Shown one piece after another: positions 47,287 through 55,394 of a stretch of DNA of 64,000 nucleotides. This DNA comes from Oceanobacillus timonensis. Its GTDB lineage: Bacteria; Bacillota; Bacilli; Bacillales; Amphibacillaceae. The stretch spans positions 3,272,344-3,336,343 of the forward strand of contig NZ_LT800497.1 of NCBI RefSeq assembly GCF_900166635.1, in the 5' to 3' direction. The position numbers were made by a program, and so were the translations under genes. The notes below the pieces were generated by a model. It saw nothing but the letters and a program-made list of their open reading frames with translations. It was not told the origin of the DNA and searched no databases. The stretch's first letter is position 1. Each line of letters starts with the position of its first letter.

Positions 47287-47448
47287 CTAAAAAGAAAGCA
47301 GTTCAAAAGGCATTGTCAGAAAACCCAAACCATTTAACACACCTGTAATGGGGCATGAAATTATACTGTATAGGAGGGACTTATCCAAAACTGAACCTGT
47401 AAGTAATAGAGCGGCAGTTACTTTAGATGCTGATTTTTTAGATGTCAT
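47287..47448 (-). CDS. Small hydrophobic hypothetical protein
   Basis: A 53-codon frame with GGAGGGATAACTT before ATG 47448, 50 bp behind the peptidoglycan-binding protein gene. The peptide begins MTSKKSASKVTAALLLTGSV, like a short secretion signal with a basic start and a hydrophobic core, and continues SLLYSIISCPITGVLNG, also hydrophobic, with one Cys. I recognise no family. It may be a small membrane or exported peptide, or the remains of a longer exported protein. A terminator 155 bp further on would close the unit. Confidence 0.5.
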   Translation of the reverse strand: MTSKKSASKVTAALLLTGSVLDKSLLYSIISCPITGVLNGLGFLTMPFELLSF

Positions 47449-47497
47449 AAGTTATCCCTCCTGCTAAACTTGTTCCCTCAAGCCACCCTTTTTGTGC

Positions 47498-48103
47498 TTA
47501 TCTTGGCTTTGATTCTATAACATCTCCATTTTGATACACATCATAGAATCCGACCGTGCCAGTACCTCCGTTATCAATTAAATCTTGACTTTGTGCTTTC
47601 AAGGAATAAAATACTTTTCCATCTAAGTCTCTATGAAGTTCACCATTGCTGCTAAACACTAGATCCTCATTATCTAAGTTTTTCTCTGCGTAAGCAATCG
47701 CTGTTTCTACTGTAAACAACTCCGCTTGATATTCTTCAAGTAATACAGCCCATGTACCAACGCCGATAATTCCGTCCTGTACTAATCCATTCTCAGCTTG
47801 CAATTGATGAACTTGTTGGTCTGTGTGCGAACCAAAAACCCCATCCACTTCTGTTTCAAACCCAAAGTGATTTAACATCACTTGAATAAATTCGACTTCA
47901 AAACTTTTTTGGCTCCCATGTTTGACGGTAGGCTGTTGTTCAGGCGGCCAATTTAATATTGCTTCATATCCTGCTGGTACTTCTGATTCTGCTTGTTGAA
48001 CCGATTCATTTTCTGGAGCTGCATCTACTGTTTGATTAATATGGGGTGCACCTGCAAGCGCAACTGTAACCGCAGGAACTACCGCTAACCATTTCTTCTT
48101 CAA
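47498..48103 (-). CDS. Secreted peptidoglycan-binding domain protein
   Basis: A 201-residue exported protein. TTG 48103 with AAGGAGGG at 7 nt is the start; it gives a signal peptide (M)KKKWLAVVPAVTVALAGAP with cleavage probably after VDA near 28. A PG_binding_1 domain follows at about 65-125 (SFEVEFIQVMLNHFGFETEVDG; QLQAENGLVQDGIIGVGTW), then a C-terminal domain of unknown kind ending GTVGFYDVYQNGDVIESKPR. It is probably a wall-bound protein without its own hydrolase domain. The longer frame to 48172 has no ribosome binding site. Confidence 0.82.
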   Translation of the reverse strand: MKKKWLAVVPAVTVALAGAPHINQTVDAAPENESVQQAESEVPAGYEAILNWPPEQQPTVKHGSQKSFEVEFIQVMLNHFGFETEVDGVFGSHTDQQVHQLQAENGLVQDGIIGVGTWAVLLEEYQAELFTVETAIAYAEKNLDNEDLVFSSNGELHRDLDGKVFYSLKAQSQDLIDNGGTGTVGFYDVYQNGDVIESKPR

Positions 48104-48235
48104 TATAATTCCCTCCTTGAAAAATTTGGTTGTTATCCAGATACCCCTTTCAGAGAATAATAAAGTGCTCACTTATAAACCTCTCTGTTTTTTTACATTG
48201 AGACCACCTCCTCCCCTGAGTCACTCCTTTTCGCA

Positions 48236-49216
48236 TTATTGGAGTAATCTTGGATGATTAGCATTCATTTTATAACGATTGGGCAGCTTTCCGTACGTTG
48301 CTATTCTCCATATAAATTCCATGGGACCAATCTTAAAATATTGAAACCAAATAGTGCTGTATATCATTTGGATGATTAAAATTACGATGGCTATGTTCAT
48401 TAATGTTGTTTGATGCACATGACCTTTTAAATCGAATAGACCACTAGCTGTTAAAATCAGAGCGGTTTGAACGAGATAGTTCGTTAACGCCATTCTTCCA
48501 ACATACTTAAGAGGTGTTAATAACTTTTGAATTATATTGTGCCGGAGCAAGAGTGTTAAAGTAGTCACATAGAACGCACTTACAAAGGGCGCAGCAATGG
48601 CACCAGCTAGATCGATTTGGCCATTTTCCTCCGTTAAGAAATATTGAATAAAAAGTACTGCAGGCAAGAGACAAAGAGATGAAATTTGCACGATACGAAA
48701 TGCTTTTTGATATGCTCTAATATTTTCAAAAATCCCCCATTGCCCCATGCATAAACCTAGTAGAAACATAGGCAAGATCATAAAATAACTTCCGCCAAGA
48801 AATACGGCAAGGATTAATAGTATGACAGCGATAATAAAGTTAATTTTCGGTTTAAACCTGTAAAAAGGAATAAGAATGAATCCGAAAATCGAATAAGGGA
48901 GCAAAGCTTCTCCTAATTGGAAAAATTGATGGATCAATCCAAAAATGGATAATACAATCAATCTTTTTATAAACAATGCAGTACTTTTATCACCTCGATT
49001 TACTGCTCGTGTCATGAAAATATAGAAACCAATTCCAAATAAAAAAGAAAAGATAATAAAAAATCGCTCGTATACCGCATAATTTAAGATTTGGCTCCAA
49101 AAATAGTCTGTTTGAAGGGAGGAAGGTAATATTATTAGTGTGATATTCGCAAATATGATGCCTAATAAAGCAAATCCTCGCAAAAAATCTAAAGTATCAA
49201 TACGTTGTTTCATCAT
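48236..49216 (-). CDS. DUF418 family membrane protein
   Basis: A 326-residue membrane protein with about nine hydrophobic segments, starting RIDTLDFLRGFALLGIIFAN (the acyltransferase-3-like N-terminus of this family) and ending with the DUF418 block GRMALTNYLVQTALIL and KIGPMEFIWRIATYGKLP. B. subtilis YeiB/YxaH-like proteins belong here; the function is unknown, and a membrane acyl transfer role is only suggested by the N-terminus. AAAGGATG lies before the ATG. Confidence 0.85.
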   Translation of the reverse strand: MMKQRIDTLDFLRGFALLGIIFANITLIILPSSLQTDYFWSQILNYAVYERFFIIFSFLFGIGFYIFMTRAVNRGDKSTALFIKRLIVLSIFGLIHQFFQLGEALLPYSIFGFILIPFYRFKPKINFIIAVILLILAVFLGGSYFMILPMFLLGLCMGQWGIFENIRAYQKAFRIVQISSLCLLPAVLFIQYFLTEENGQIDLAGAIAAPFVSAFYVTTLTLLLRHNIIQKLLTPLKYVGRMALTNYLVQTALILTASGLFDLKGHVHQTTLMNIAIVILIIQMIYSTIWFQYFKIGPMEFIWRIATYGKLPNRYKMNANHPRLLQ

Positions 49217-49662
49217 AAACTCATCCTTTACCTATTTCATATGTTGTCTTTACTATATCCCTTCATCCTTAAACTACAATCACATTTATCTTATAAAATC
49301 CTTAAATACGTGTTGGCTCTCACCAAAAATTATGGGTGACAAATGGATCGTTTGCTGTATAACCTTATATTACTTTTACTATAAGAAACCCCCTTTTAGA
49401 TAAAAATCCAAAGGGGTAAAGTTTCACGACTTTATTTTAAGCATCGCGCCTTATAATAATTAAATAGCAACGTAGGTAAACATTTATTCTTTAAATACAT
49501 GTCTTCATTGAAAGAACACTATTCAATTTGCACTTTTTATAAAAAGGGATTGATAAAATGTTAAAGGTTGCGAAAATATCAGTCGATAACAAGGATGTTT
49601 TAATTCATTTAAATCGGGAAAATATATATTAGAACGAACATTAATCGAAAGGATGGTTATTC
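49217..49662. other. Intergenic region before the small 49663 gene
   Basis: No gene is recognisable. CCCCTTT and AAAGGGG arms at 49388-49420 can form a hairpin without a T tract. Near the right end is GTTTTA-N13-GGGAAA (about 49600-49624), a weak sigma-B-like promoter for the next small frame. Confidence 0.4.
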
Positions 49663-49818
49663 ATGAGAAATATACAATATCAGCCAGCAAAAAAGAGAGA
49701 CATTGCTGACGCGCAAGAGGTCCACTACTCTAAAGAATTTAAGCAGGCAGATATTGCTGGTGGCTTTCGGAAACCCCAAGTTAATGAGGCAAAATCCGAA
49801 AACCCTAATTTAAAATAA
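49663..49818 (+). CDS. Small hydrophilic hypothetical protein
   Basis: A 51-codon frame with AAAGGATGG 6 nt before ATG 49663. The peptide starts MRNIQYQPAKKRDIADAQEV and continues YSKEFKQADIAGGFRKPQ; it is charged, without hydrophobic segments, and rich in Lys, Gln and Asn, a composition common in small stress or spore proteins of bacilli. I recognise no family. It stands alone on the plus strand between minus-strand operons, and a weak sigma-B-like promoter lies ahead. No clear terminator is directly behind it, except the bidirectional one at 49968. Confidence 0.55.
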   Translation: MRNIQYQPAKKRDIADAQEVHYSKEFKQADIAGGFRKPQVNEAKSENPNLK

Positions 49819-49967
49819 TTACCTTTTAAAGGATAAATATGTTCCAAAATCTATGGTGAATCGGCTAATTAACACAATGTTTGCCTATCGGTTGTCTAAT
49901 ACCACGATATAGCTTAACCATCACTGATTTTGGTGTTGATTAACAATATTATGTAAAACTTTGAAAA

Positions 49968-50012
49968 GGGGCTGTTGCATAATCGATTATGGATTATGCA
50001 ACAGCCCCTTCC
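49968..50012. terminator. Strong hairpin terminator behind the ABC permease (bidirectional)
   Basis: Arms AAGGGGCTGTTGCATAATC and GATTATGCAACAGCCCCTT with a 7-nt loop, flanked by T-rich sequence on both strands, 8 bp past the permease stop. Confidence 0.85.
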
Positions 50013-50019
50013 TATTTTT

Positions 50020-50721
50020 TTAACGTCTATTTATAATGGTGATTTTCCGCATAAACGGAAAACCTATCAAGTAAAACACGATACCGATGAAAAACATGCT
50101 TATAAAGGTCATTATAGTCACATCAGAGAACAGATTGACAACGGCATCAACCAGCCAACCTTCAAAAGCACCATATAGGATAACAACCATTAGAACTCCC
50201 AGTACAGTTCCTCCACCGGCTAATCCCGTCCGGTAAAATAATAATGCAATGAAATACAATACAGCCATAATCAAGAACATAACAAGGGTATCCACGACAA
50301 TTCGCATGATCCAGTTATCTGTCAAAAGCATTGCCGGATGAACATAAATATAATTCGTCACACCAGCCGCTTGAAATATCCATTCCGTTATCTGCTGCAG
50401 GGTGCTTCCAATAAAAGCTATCGCCAAGGAGTATACAAACATAAAATAGAGCTGCATAACATACATATTTTTACGGGTCGCTCCCATTTTTAATCCGAAC
50501 GGAACATTGCCTTTCACTAATTGAAATCCGACAATACCAACGTTAAAGTATGTTGCAAACGGGATGGCGAAATACATTTTAAATTCATCGACTCCCAATA
50601 ATAAATAACAAATAATAGCTGATGCAATGATGATACCTATTAATATCGAAAAAAATATTTTAGCGGTTCGAACCACATCAACCGTATAATAATAAAACAT
50701 GCCTTTTATTTGATTGTTCAT
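50020..50721 (-). CDS. ABC transporter membrane protein of a YtrB-type system
   Basis: A 233-residue protein with six hydrophobic segments and no named domain. It follows the ATPase gene by 3 bp, so it is the likely membrane partner. Sequence such as VKGNVPFGLKMGATRKNMYVMQLYFMFVY is like that seen in ABC-2-type permeases of GntR-regulated operons. The substrate is unknown; related systems (YtrA-F) answer to cell wall antibiotics. GGGGCATAATCC precedes its ATG. Confidence 0.75.
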   Translation of the reverse strand: MNNQIKGMFYYYTVDVVRTAKIFFSILIGIIIASAIICYLLLGVDEFKMYFAIPFATYFNVGIVGFQLVKGNVPFGLKMGATRKNMYVMQLYFMFVYSLAIAFIGSTLQQITEWIFQAAGVTNYIYVHPAMLLTDNWIMRIVVDTLVMFLIMAVLYFIALLFYRTGLAGGGTVLGVLMVVILYGAFEGWLVDAVVNLFSDVTIMTFISMFFIGIVFYLIGFPFMRKITIINRR

Positions 50722-50724
50722 GGA

Positions 50725-51582
50725 TTATGCCCCTTTCTTCTTCTCTGTTAAATGAATCATCAGCTCCTGCACTGGCACACCTTCCACTTTCAGACCGGCT
50801 TCTTCTGCTTCTTTCCTGCTGCCGAAAGCATATGCCATGGAGCTGCCTGCTAAATCCGTACGCTGGATAATATCCTTATCCGATAAATAAGCATTCACCT
50901 TGTCCTTTGGTCCAGAAACAGCAACTGTCTTTGCCCGCAAATCTTCTGAGCTTTCCTGAAGAATAACAGAACCTTCTCTTAGAATAATTACTTCTTCAAA
51001 CATTAAACTGACTTCATCAATCAAATGCGTAGAAAAAATAATTGTCCGCGGATTTTCCTGATAATCATCCAATAAAATGTCATAAAACAGCTTACGGGAA
51101 GGCGCATCCATACCGATATAGGGCTCATCAAATACAGTAATAGGTGCTCTGCTTGCCAAACCGACTGTAATTCCTAACGCAGACTCCATTCCTTTCGATA
51201 ACGTTTTTACTTTTGCAGATTGTTTCAAATGAAACGTCTCTAATAATTCTTCCGCCATTTCCTGGTCCCAGCTTGGGTAAAAATAAGCAAAAATCTTCAA
51301 TACTTGCTTTATCTTTAACTCTGGACTGAAATTATTCGCTTCTTTGATCAAACAGATGGATTCTGTCAGCCGCTGATTTTCAAATGGGTTTTCTCCATCA
51401 ATGGTGATATCTCCTGAAGACGCTAATGTTTGACCGCTTAGAATATCCATAAATGTCGTCTTACCTGCACCATTTCTCCCAAGCAGTCCATAAATTTTAT
51501 TCCCCTCCAGCGTAAAGGAAACCTGGTCTAAAGCATGACTTTCCCCATAGGTTTTACTTAATTGATTCACTTTAATTTCCAT
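50725..51582 (-). CDS. ABC transporter ATP-binding protein (YtrB-like)
   Basis: A 285-residue ATPase: Walker A GRNGAGKTT near residue 35, Walker B ITVFDEPYIGMDAPSR near 155, and H-loop STHLIDE. The signature is LSKGMESALGI instead of LSGGQ, as in YtrB-like ATPases of GntR-controlled operons. The C-terminal 70 residues form an extra domain (VAVSGPKDKVNAYLSD). ATG 51582 is preceded by GAGGATGAGG and overlaps gntR by 11 bp, so the two are coupled. Confidence 0.9.
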   Translation of the reverse strand: MEIKVNQLSKTYGESHALDQVSFTLEGNKIYGLLGRNGAGKTTFMDILSGQTLASSGDITIDGENPFENQRLTESICLIKEANNFSPELKIKQVLKIFAYFYPSWDQEMAEELLETFHLKQSAKVKTLSKGMESALGITVGLASRAPITVFDEPYIGMDAPSRKLFYDILLDDYQENPRTIIFSTHLIDEVSLMFEEVIILREGSVILQESSEDLRAKTVAVSGPKDKVNAYLSDKDIIQRTDLAGSSMAYAFGSRKEAEEAGLKVEGVPVQELMIHLTEKKKGA

Positions 51583-51949
51583 GTTCCTCATCCTCTCGAT
51601 TAAGCATATTAATGAGTTCCTGTCTATCCATTTCCAATTTCTCCGATTCCCTTTTCATTGGGAGTAAATAATTCTCATAAAATGTCTGCTTTCTTTTTTC
51701 GATCACAATCCCTTTTGCTTCCTCTGTAACAAACATGCCCACACCCCGTTTTTTAATCAAAATACCTTCTGAGACAAGCTCATTGATCCCCTTGCCGGCA
51801 GTGGCTGGATTAATCTGATAAAATTTCGCAAATTCATTGGTGGAAGGTGCACGTTCGCCGCCATTCAATGAGCCATCGATAATCGAATCTTCAATTTGTT
51901 CTTTTATCTGCAGGAAAATCGGTTTGTTTTCATCTAATTCTTTTTTCAT
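51572..51949 (-). CDS. GntR family regulator (YtrA subfamily)
   Basis: A 125-residue regulator of the short YtrA type: winged helix (PIFLQIKEQIEDSIIDGSLNGGERAPSTNEFAKFYQINPATAGKGINEL, up to about residue 55) and a small C-terminal dimerisation helix. YtrA proteins repress ABC operons that they head. ATG 51949 follows GATGAGG. The 24-bp operator at 51968-51991 lies just upstream. Confidence 0.9.
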   Translation of the reverse strand: MKKELDENKPIFLQIKEQIEDSIIDGSLNGGERAPSTNEFAKFYQINPATAGKGINELVSEGILIKKRGVGMFVTEEAKGIVIEKRKQTFYENYLLPMKRESEKLEMDRQELINMLNREDEEHGN

Positions 51950-51967
51950 TAGCCTCATCCCTTAATT

Positions 51968-52017
51968 GGTTAATTACTTATGTAACTAACCATATAACAT
52001 AATCGATATAAAGTCAA
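51968..52017 (-). promoter_or_regulatory. Promoter and GntR operator of the ABC operon
   Basis: TTGACT (52012-52017) and TATGGT (51989-51994), spacer 17 bp, form a sigma-A promoter. A palindrome with arms GGTTAGTTAC and GTAATTAACC around 4 nt (51968-51991, one mismatch) overlaps the -10, ideal for repression by the YtrA-type protein encoded next. Confidence 0.7.
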
Positions 52018-52140
52018 CTTGTTATTTAAAAATAATCAGCTTATATTCGTGGTGAAACCTTATGTACAAAGGGATTTACGTACTTTTATTTTTTATTTTG
52101 AATCGTACAGCTTTTATTTAGAGAGGTCTATTTTTCACGC

Positions 52141-52177
52141 AAAAAAATAAGACCAGGTAAGGTACCCAGTCTTATTC
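52141..52177 (-). terminator. Terminator of the M42 peptidase gene
   Basis: AATAAGACTGG and CCTGGTCTTATT around GTACCTTA, then T7 on the minus strand, 10 bp past the stop. Confidence 0.8.
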
Positions 52178-52186
52178 TCTACTCCA

Positions 52187-53242
52187 TTATTCCTCAACCA
52201 TTTCCGACTGCACATAATGATAAACCAAATTCTCCGTATGTTTCAGAGATAATTCATGTGTGCGTTCAAACGCATGGGAAGCATCAATCCCCGGCCCAAT
52301 CAGTCCATGAACCACATCGTGTCCGGAATGAATCGCTGCTGATGCATCCGATTGATAATAAGGATAAATATCTAATTTATATTCGATGTCGTTTGCTTTT
52401 GCAATTTCTGTGAGATGATTGCGAAGACCGTAATGGTACGGACCAGAAGCATCCTTTACACAAATGGATACCGTATATTCATCGGTTCTTTGTCCGTCTC
52501 CGATTGCCCCCATATCCACTGCTAAGTATTCGACGGTTTCCGGCGGGATATTGGAGTTGCCGCCATAACCGATTTCTTCGTTATTGGAAAAAAGAAAATG
52601 CGTTGTATATGGCAATTCCGTCTGATCTGCAGCAAGTTTTTCAATTACTTTGATCAAGATAGCTGCACTTGCTTTATCATCTAAATGACGTGATTTAATA
52701 AAGCCGGATTCTGTTATTTCTACTCGGGGGTCAAAGGAAATAAAATCGCCAACTTCAATACCCAATTGACGGGTGTCTTCTTCGTTTTTTACCACTTCAT
52801 CCACTCGTACTTCCATATTTTCTGTATCTCTTTGTAATTCGCCGGATTTTCGATACACATGAACAGCTGTCTGATGCATTAAAATCGTACCGGTAATTTT
52901 TTCTCCGCCTACCGTGTGAATGGTACAGTATTCTCCTTCCACATAATTAAGCGGAAACCCTCCGATAACCTGTATTTTCAGGCGGCCGTCTGCTTTTATT
53001 TCTTTGACAATGGCTCCTAATGTGTCTACATGCGCTGTCAAAAAACGATGTTTAGAAGTATCTTTACCTGGGAGCGTTGCAATCAAACCGCCTTTCCGAT
53101 TTCGCTTGGTTTGAACGTTACTTGCTGATAGTCTTTCTTCAATAAATTGAATCGCATCTTTTGTATAGCCGCTTGGACTTGGTATGTTCACCAAATCTTT
53201 GATTAATGTTTTTGTTTCTTCTATATTGGGAAAACTACACAT
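52187..53242 (-). CDS. M42 family metallopeptidase (aminopeptidase)
   Basis: A 351-residue dinuclear-metal aminopeptidase related to B. subtilis YsdC/YtoP and PepA of lactococci. Metal ligands and catalytic residues: TAHVDTLG (His and Asp, near 69-73), SRHLDDKASA (Asp near 184), SNNEEIGYGG (catalytic Glu pair near 218), AVDMGA (Asp) and a final His in THELS. The enzymes form large tetrahedral cytosolic particles. GGAGGCC precedes the ATG. Single gene. Confidence 0.92.
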   Translation of the reverse strand: MCSFPNIEETKTLIKDLVNIPSPSGYTKDAIQFIEERLSASNVQTKRNRKGGLIATLPGKDTSKHRFLTAHVDTLGAIVKEIKADGRLKIQVIGGFPLNYVEGEYCTIHTVGGEKITGTILMHQTAVHVYRKSGELQRDTENMEVRVDEVVKNEEDTRQLGIEVGDFISFDPRVEITESGFIKSRHLDDKASAAILIKVIEKLAADQTELPYTTHFLFSNNEEIGYGGNSNIPPETVEYLAVDMGAIGDGQRTDEYTVSICVKDASGPYHYGLRNHLTEIAKANDIEYKLDIYPYYQSDASAAIHSGHDVVHGLIGPGIDASHAFERTHELSLKHTENLVYHYVQSEMVEE

Positions 53243-53571
53243 TATATGGCCTCCTTCAAAATTGGATATGACTCCAAATCAGTCTATTATACAGTTTACC
53301 AGAAAACAGAACATTCGTTAAAGAAAGTCCTGACGCATATTTCGATTTCTTAGAACACTCTAAGCATTATCCTTTAGTGGAATATCGAATGGTACGGATA
53401 CAAAAGAAAAATCCTATACTTTTATTTTCCCCAGAAAAACCATTGTCATTAATTGTTCATAGTTCAAAGAAATGTTACTTTTTTATTTTCATGAAACTTG
53501 TCGCAAGTAGTATTCTCCTATAAGCTTAAGGCTGAAGAAATTATACTGAATTCATTAGATAAAGGAGGAAA
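53243..53571. other. Intergenic region between the M42 and copC genes
   Basis: No gene is visible. A TATAAT box serves the M42 gene on the minus strand, but its -35 is poor. For copC the best promoter candidate on the plus strand is TTGTCG-N15-TATAAG, which is not strong. I see no CsoR or CueR palindrome. Confidence 0.4.
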
Positions 53572-54147
53572 ATGATGAAGAAATTTACAGGAGTACTGGC
53601 ATTCGCTGCCTTGCTTTTCGCATTCAGTGCAAGCCCTGCCTTTGCTCATACACATCTCGATACGTCTGATCCAGAGGAAGGTTCCACGGTCACCGAGCCG
53701 TTAGACAATATAACATTGTATTTTGAAACAGTGATTGAAGATAGTGCTGTGATGGAGTTGCAGGCTGAAGATGGTACAGAAATTGCGCTTGACAATCAGA
53801 CCGTCAATGACGATGAATTTTCAGCGGATGTCACAGAGCCATTAGAAAATGGAACATATACCCTCAGCTGGGATATTATTGGCGTAGATGGTCATCCAAT
53901 GGAAGATTCTATTTCATTTGAAGTGGATGCAGAGGAAACAGCAGTGGAAGAAGAGGAAGACACGGAAGCTGCTGAAAATGGAGAAGATGCAACCGATGAA
54001 CAGACAAATGAAAGTGAATCAGCCCAAGAAAGCGATGTACAGGAAGAAACAGCAGATGATACGAGCTCCAATACCTTGCTGATTACTGTTCTGGTTATCG
54101 CTATTGTCGCTATCATTGCTATTGTATTACTCAAAAGGAAGAAATAA
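53572..54147 (+). CDS. CopC domain protein with C-terminal membrane anchor
   Basis: A 191-residue exported protein. Signal peptide to AFA (about residue 25), mature start HTHLDTSDPEEGSTV, whose first His is the copper ligand typical of CopC, and a C-terminal domain part ending DGHPMEDSISFEV with another His. An acidic linker (about 122-165) and one membrane helix (168-186) follow, so the domain stays tethered outside. AGGAGG precedes ATG 53572; ATG 53575 is also possible. In B. subtilis the equivalent YcnJ joins CopC and CopD in one protein, here they are two genes. Confidence 0.88.
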   Translation: MMKKFTGVLAFAALLFAFSASPAFAHTHLDTSDPEEGSTVTEPLDNITLYFETVIEDSAVMELQAEDGTEIALDNQTVNDDEFSADVTEPLENGTYTLSWDIIGVDGHPMEDSISFEVDAEETAVEEEEDTEAAENGEDATDEQTNESESAQESDVQEETADDTSSNTLLITVLVIAIVAIIAIVLLKRKK

Positions 54148-54150
54148 TGT

Positions 54151-55251
54151 ATGTTTTTTGTAACGATTTTTACAGAAACGTTCTTATATCTTTGTCTTGC
54201 CTTTTTAGCAGGGAGCTTTCTCATTCGATTGCTTCCTGCCACTTCCCATATCAAGGTTAAAATATCTTCCAATCTGCAGCTTGCAGCTGTATGGGGGATT
54301 GCTTTGTTTGCATTTGTTCCTCTTATCCAGCTAATTAGCCACATTGCTGGCCGCTCTTCCTTAGGCTCAGCATTTGAAGATGTTTTATTATCCTTCCGAA
54401 TTGGAAATGCGTGGTTATTTCTATTTATTATTTGTATACTTTTCAGTGTTTATATTGCCTCTGTCAAAGACTCAAGCAGTAAACAAACAGCATGGGTCGG
54501 AATGATTTTTACCGGCTTTGCAGCATTTGGTGTTGGCTGGGCGAGTCATGCCGGTTCTTTTGAGGGATTTCTCGGTGTATTCATACACGGTGTGCATATG
54601 CTGACAGTAAGTGCCTGGATTGGAACATTGATAATGGTCTCTTGGTTTGTACCAAAAAATATAGATTGGCTGCGTTTCATCAATAAGTATCACCCTTTTG
54701 CACTAACCTGTTTTGTTATTGTTGTCATCAGCGGTATTTTACTAGCACAATTCACCGTTGATCTCAGACAGTATGACGAAGCTTTACTTGTTTCTTATGG
54801 ACAAAGTTTATTCTTAAAACAATTATTTATCATTCCGTTATTCGTATATGCCATTTTTAATGGAATCTGGATGAAGCGGCGTTTACAGGCTGATGCAAGC
54901 TTCCAGGCAAGACCTTGGATACGTGTAGAGTTCTTTATTATTCTATTTATCCTGTTGCTGACAGGTATTATGAATGAGCAGTCACCACCTCTTTATATGG
55001 ACAGTCTAATCGAACATAGCGGCTACGCTCCCATACTCAATATGTTTTATAACGGGACCATGGATGGCGTTCGTATTGGTTTAGCATTAGAAGGATCTGT
55101 TTTCTTCTTTATTGCCTTAGCACTTGCCTGTCTCGCCGGCAGTATCTATATATTTAAAACAAAAAAACATCCGGCTCTTTCTTGGCTGGCTTCTCTGGTT
55201 TTTGTTGTCATGGGGTACTTTGCTTTTATTCAAAGTATTGTCATTAACTAA
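54151..55251 (+). CDS. CopD family copper resistance/import membrane protein
   Basis: A 366-residue membrane protein with about nine hydrophobic segments. The CopD domain carries GWASHAGSFEGFLGVFIHGVHMLTVSAWIGTL (near 130-160), with the His residues thought to pass copper. It starts 3 bp after copC, so the two work together, taking copper from outside to the membrane. Whether this aids uptake or resistance cannot be read from the sequence. Confidence 0.88.
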   Translation: MFFVTIFTETFLYLCLAFLAGSFLIRLLPATSHIKVKISSNLQLAAVWGIALFAFVPLIQLISHIAGRSSLGSAFEDVLLSFRIGNAWLFLFIICILFSVYIASVKDSSSKQTAWVGMIFTGFAAFGVGWASHAGSFEGFLGVFIHGVHMLTVSAWIGTLIMVSWFVPKNIDWLRFINKYHPFALTCFVIVVISGILLAQFTVDLRQYDEALLVSYGQSLFLKQLFIIPLFVYAIFNGIWMKRRLQADASFQARPWIRVEFFIILFILLLTGIMNEQSPPLYMDSLIEHSGYAPILNMFYNGTMDGVRIGLALEGSVFFFIALALACLAGSIYIFKTKKHPALSWLASLVFVVMGYFAFIQSIVIN

Positions 55252-55282
55252 ATGTCTTTTTCATAACAAGAAAATCCAGACA

Positions 55283-55326
55283 GAAAAAGTCTCAAAATGG
55301 ATAAAATTGCATTTTGAGACTTTTTT
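55283..55326 (+). terminator. Terminator of copC-copD
   Basis: AAAAAGTCTCAAAAT and ATTTTGAGACTTTTT arms with a T tail, 31 bp past copD. Confidence 0.85.
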
Positions 55327-55351
55327 CATGCCAAAAATCATTCATCTTAGA

Positions 55352-55393
55352 AAAAAGCATGTGTTCCAACTACATTCGGAACACATGCTTTTC
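55352..55393 (-). terminator. Terminator of the 3D-domain gene
   Basis: AAAAGCATGTGTTCC and GGAACACATGCTTTTTT around 10 nt, directly after the stop at 55395. Confidence 0.85.
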
Positions 55394-55394
55394 A

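Noticed and set aside
49968..50012. GGGGCTGTTGCATAAT arms as insertion sequence ends
   Set aside because: They recall IS6-type terminal repeats (TGTTGCA), but the arms are only 7 nt apart with no transposase and sit exactly where a terminator is expected.
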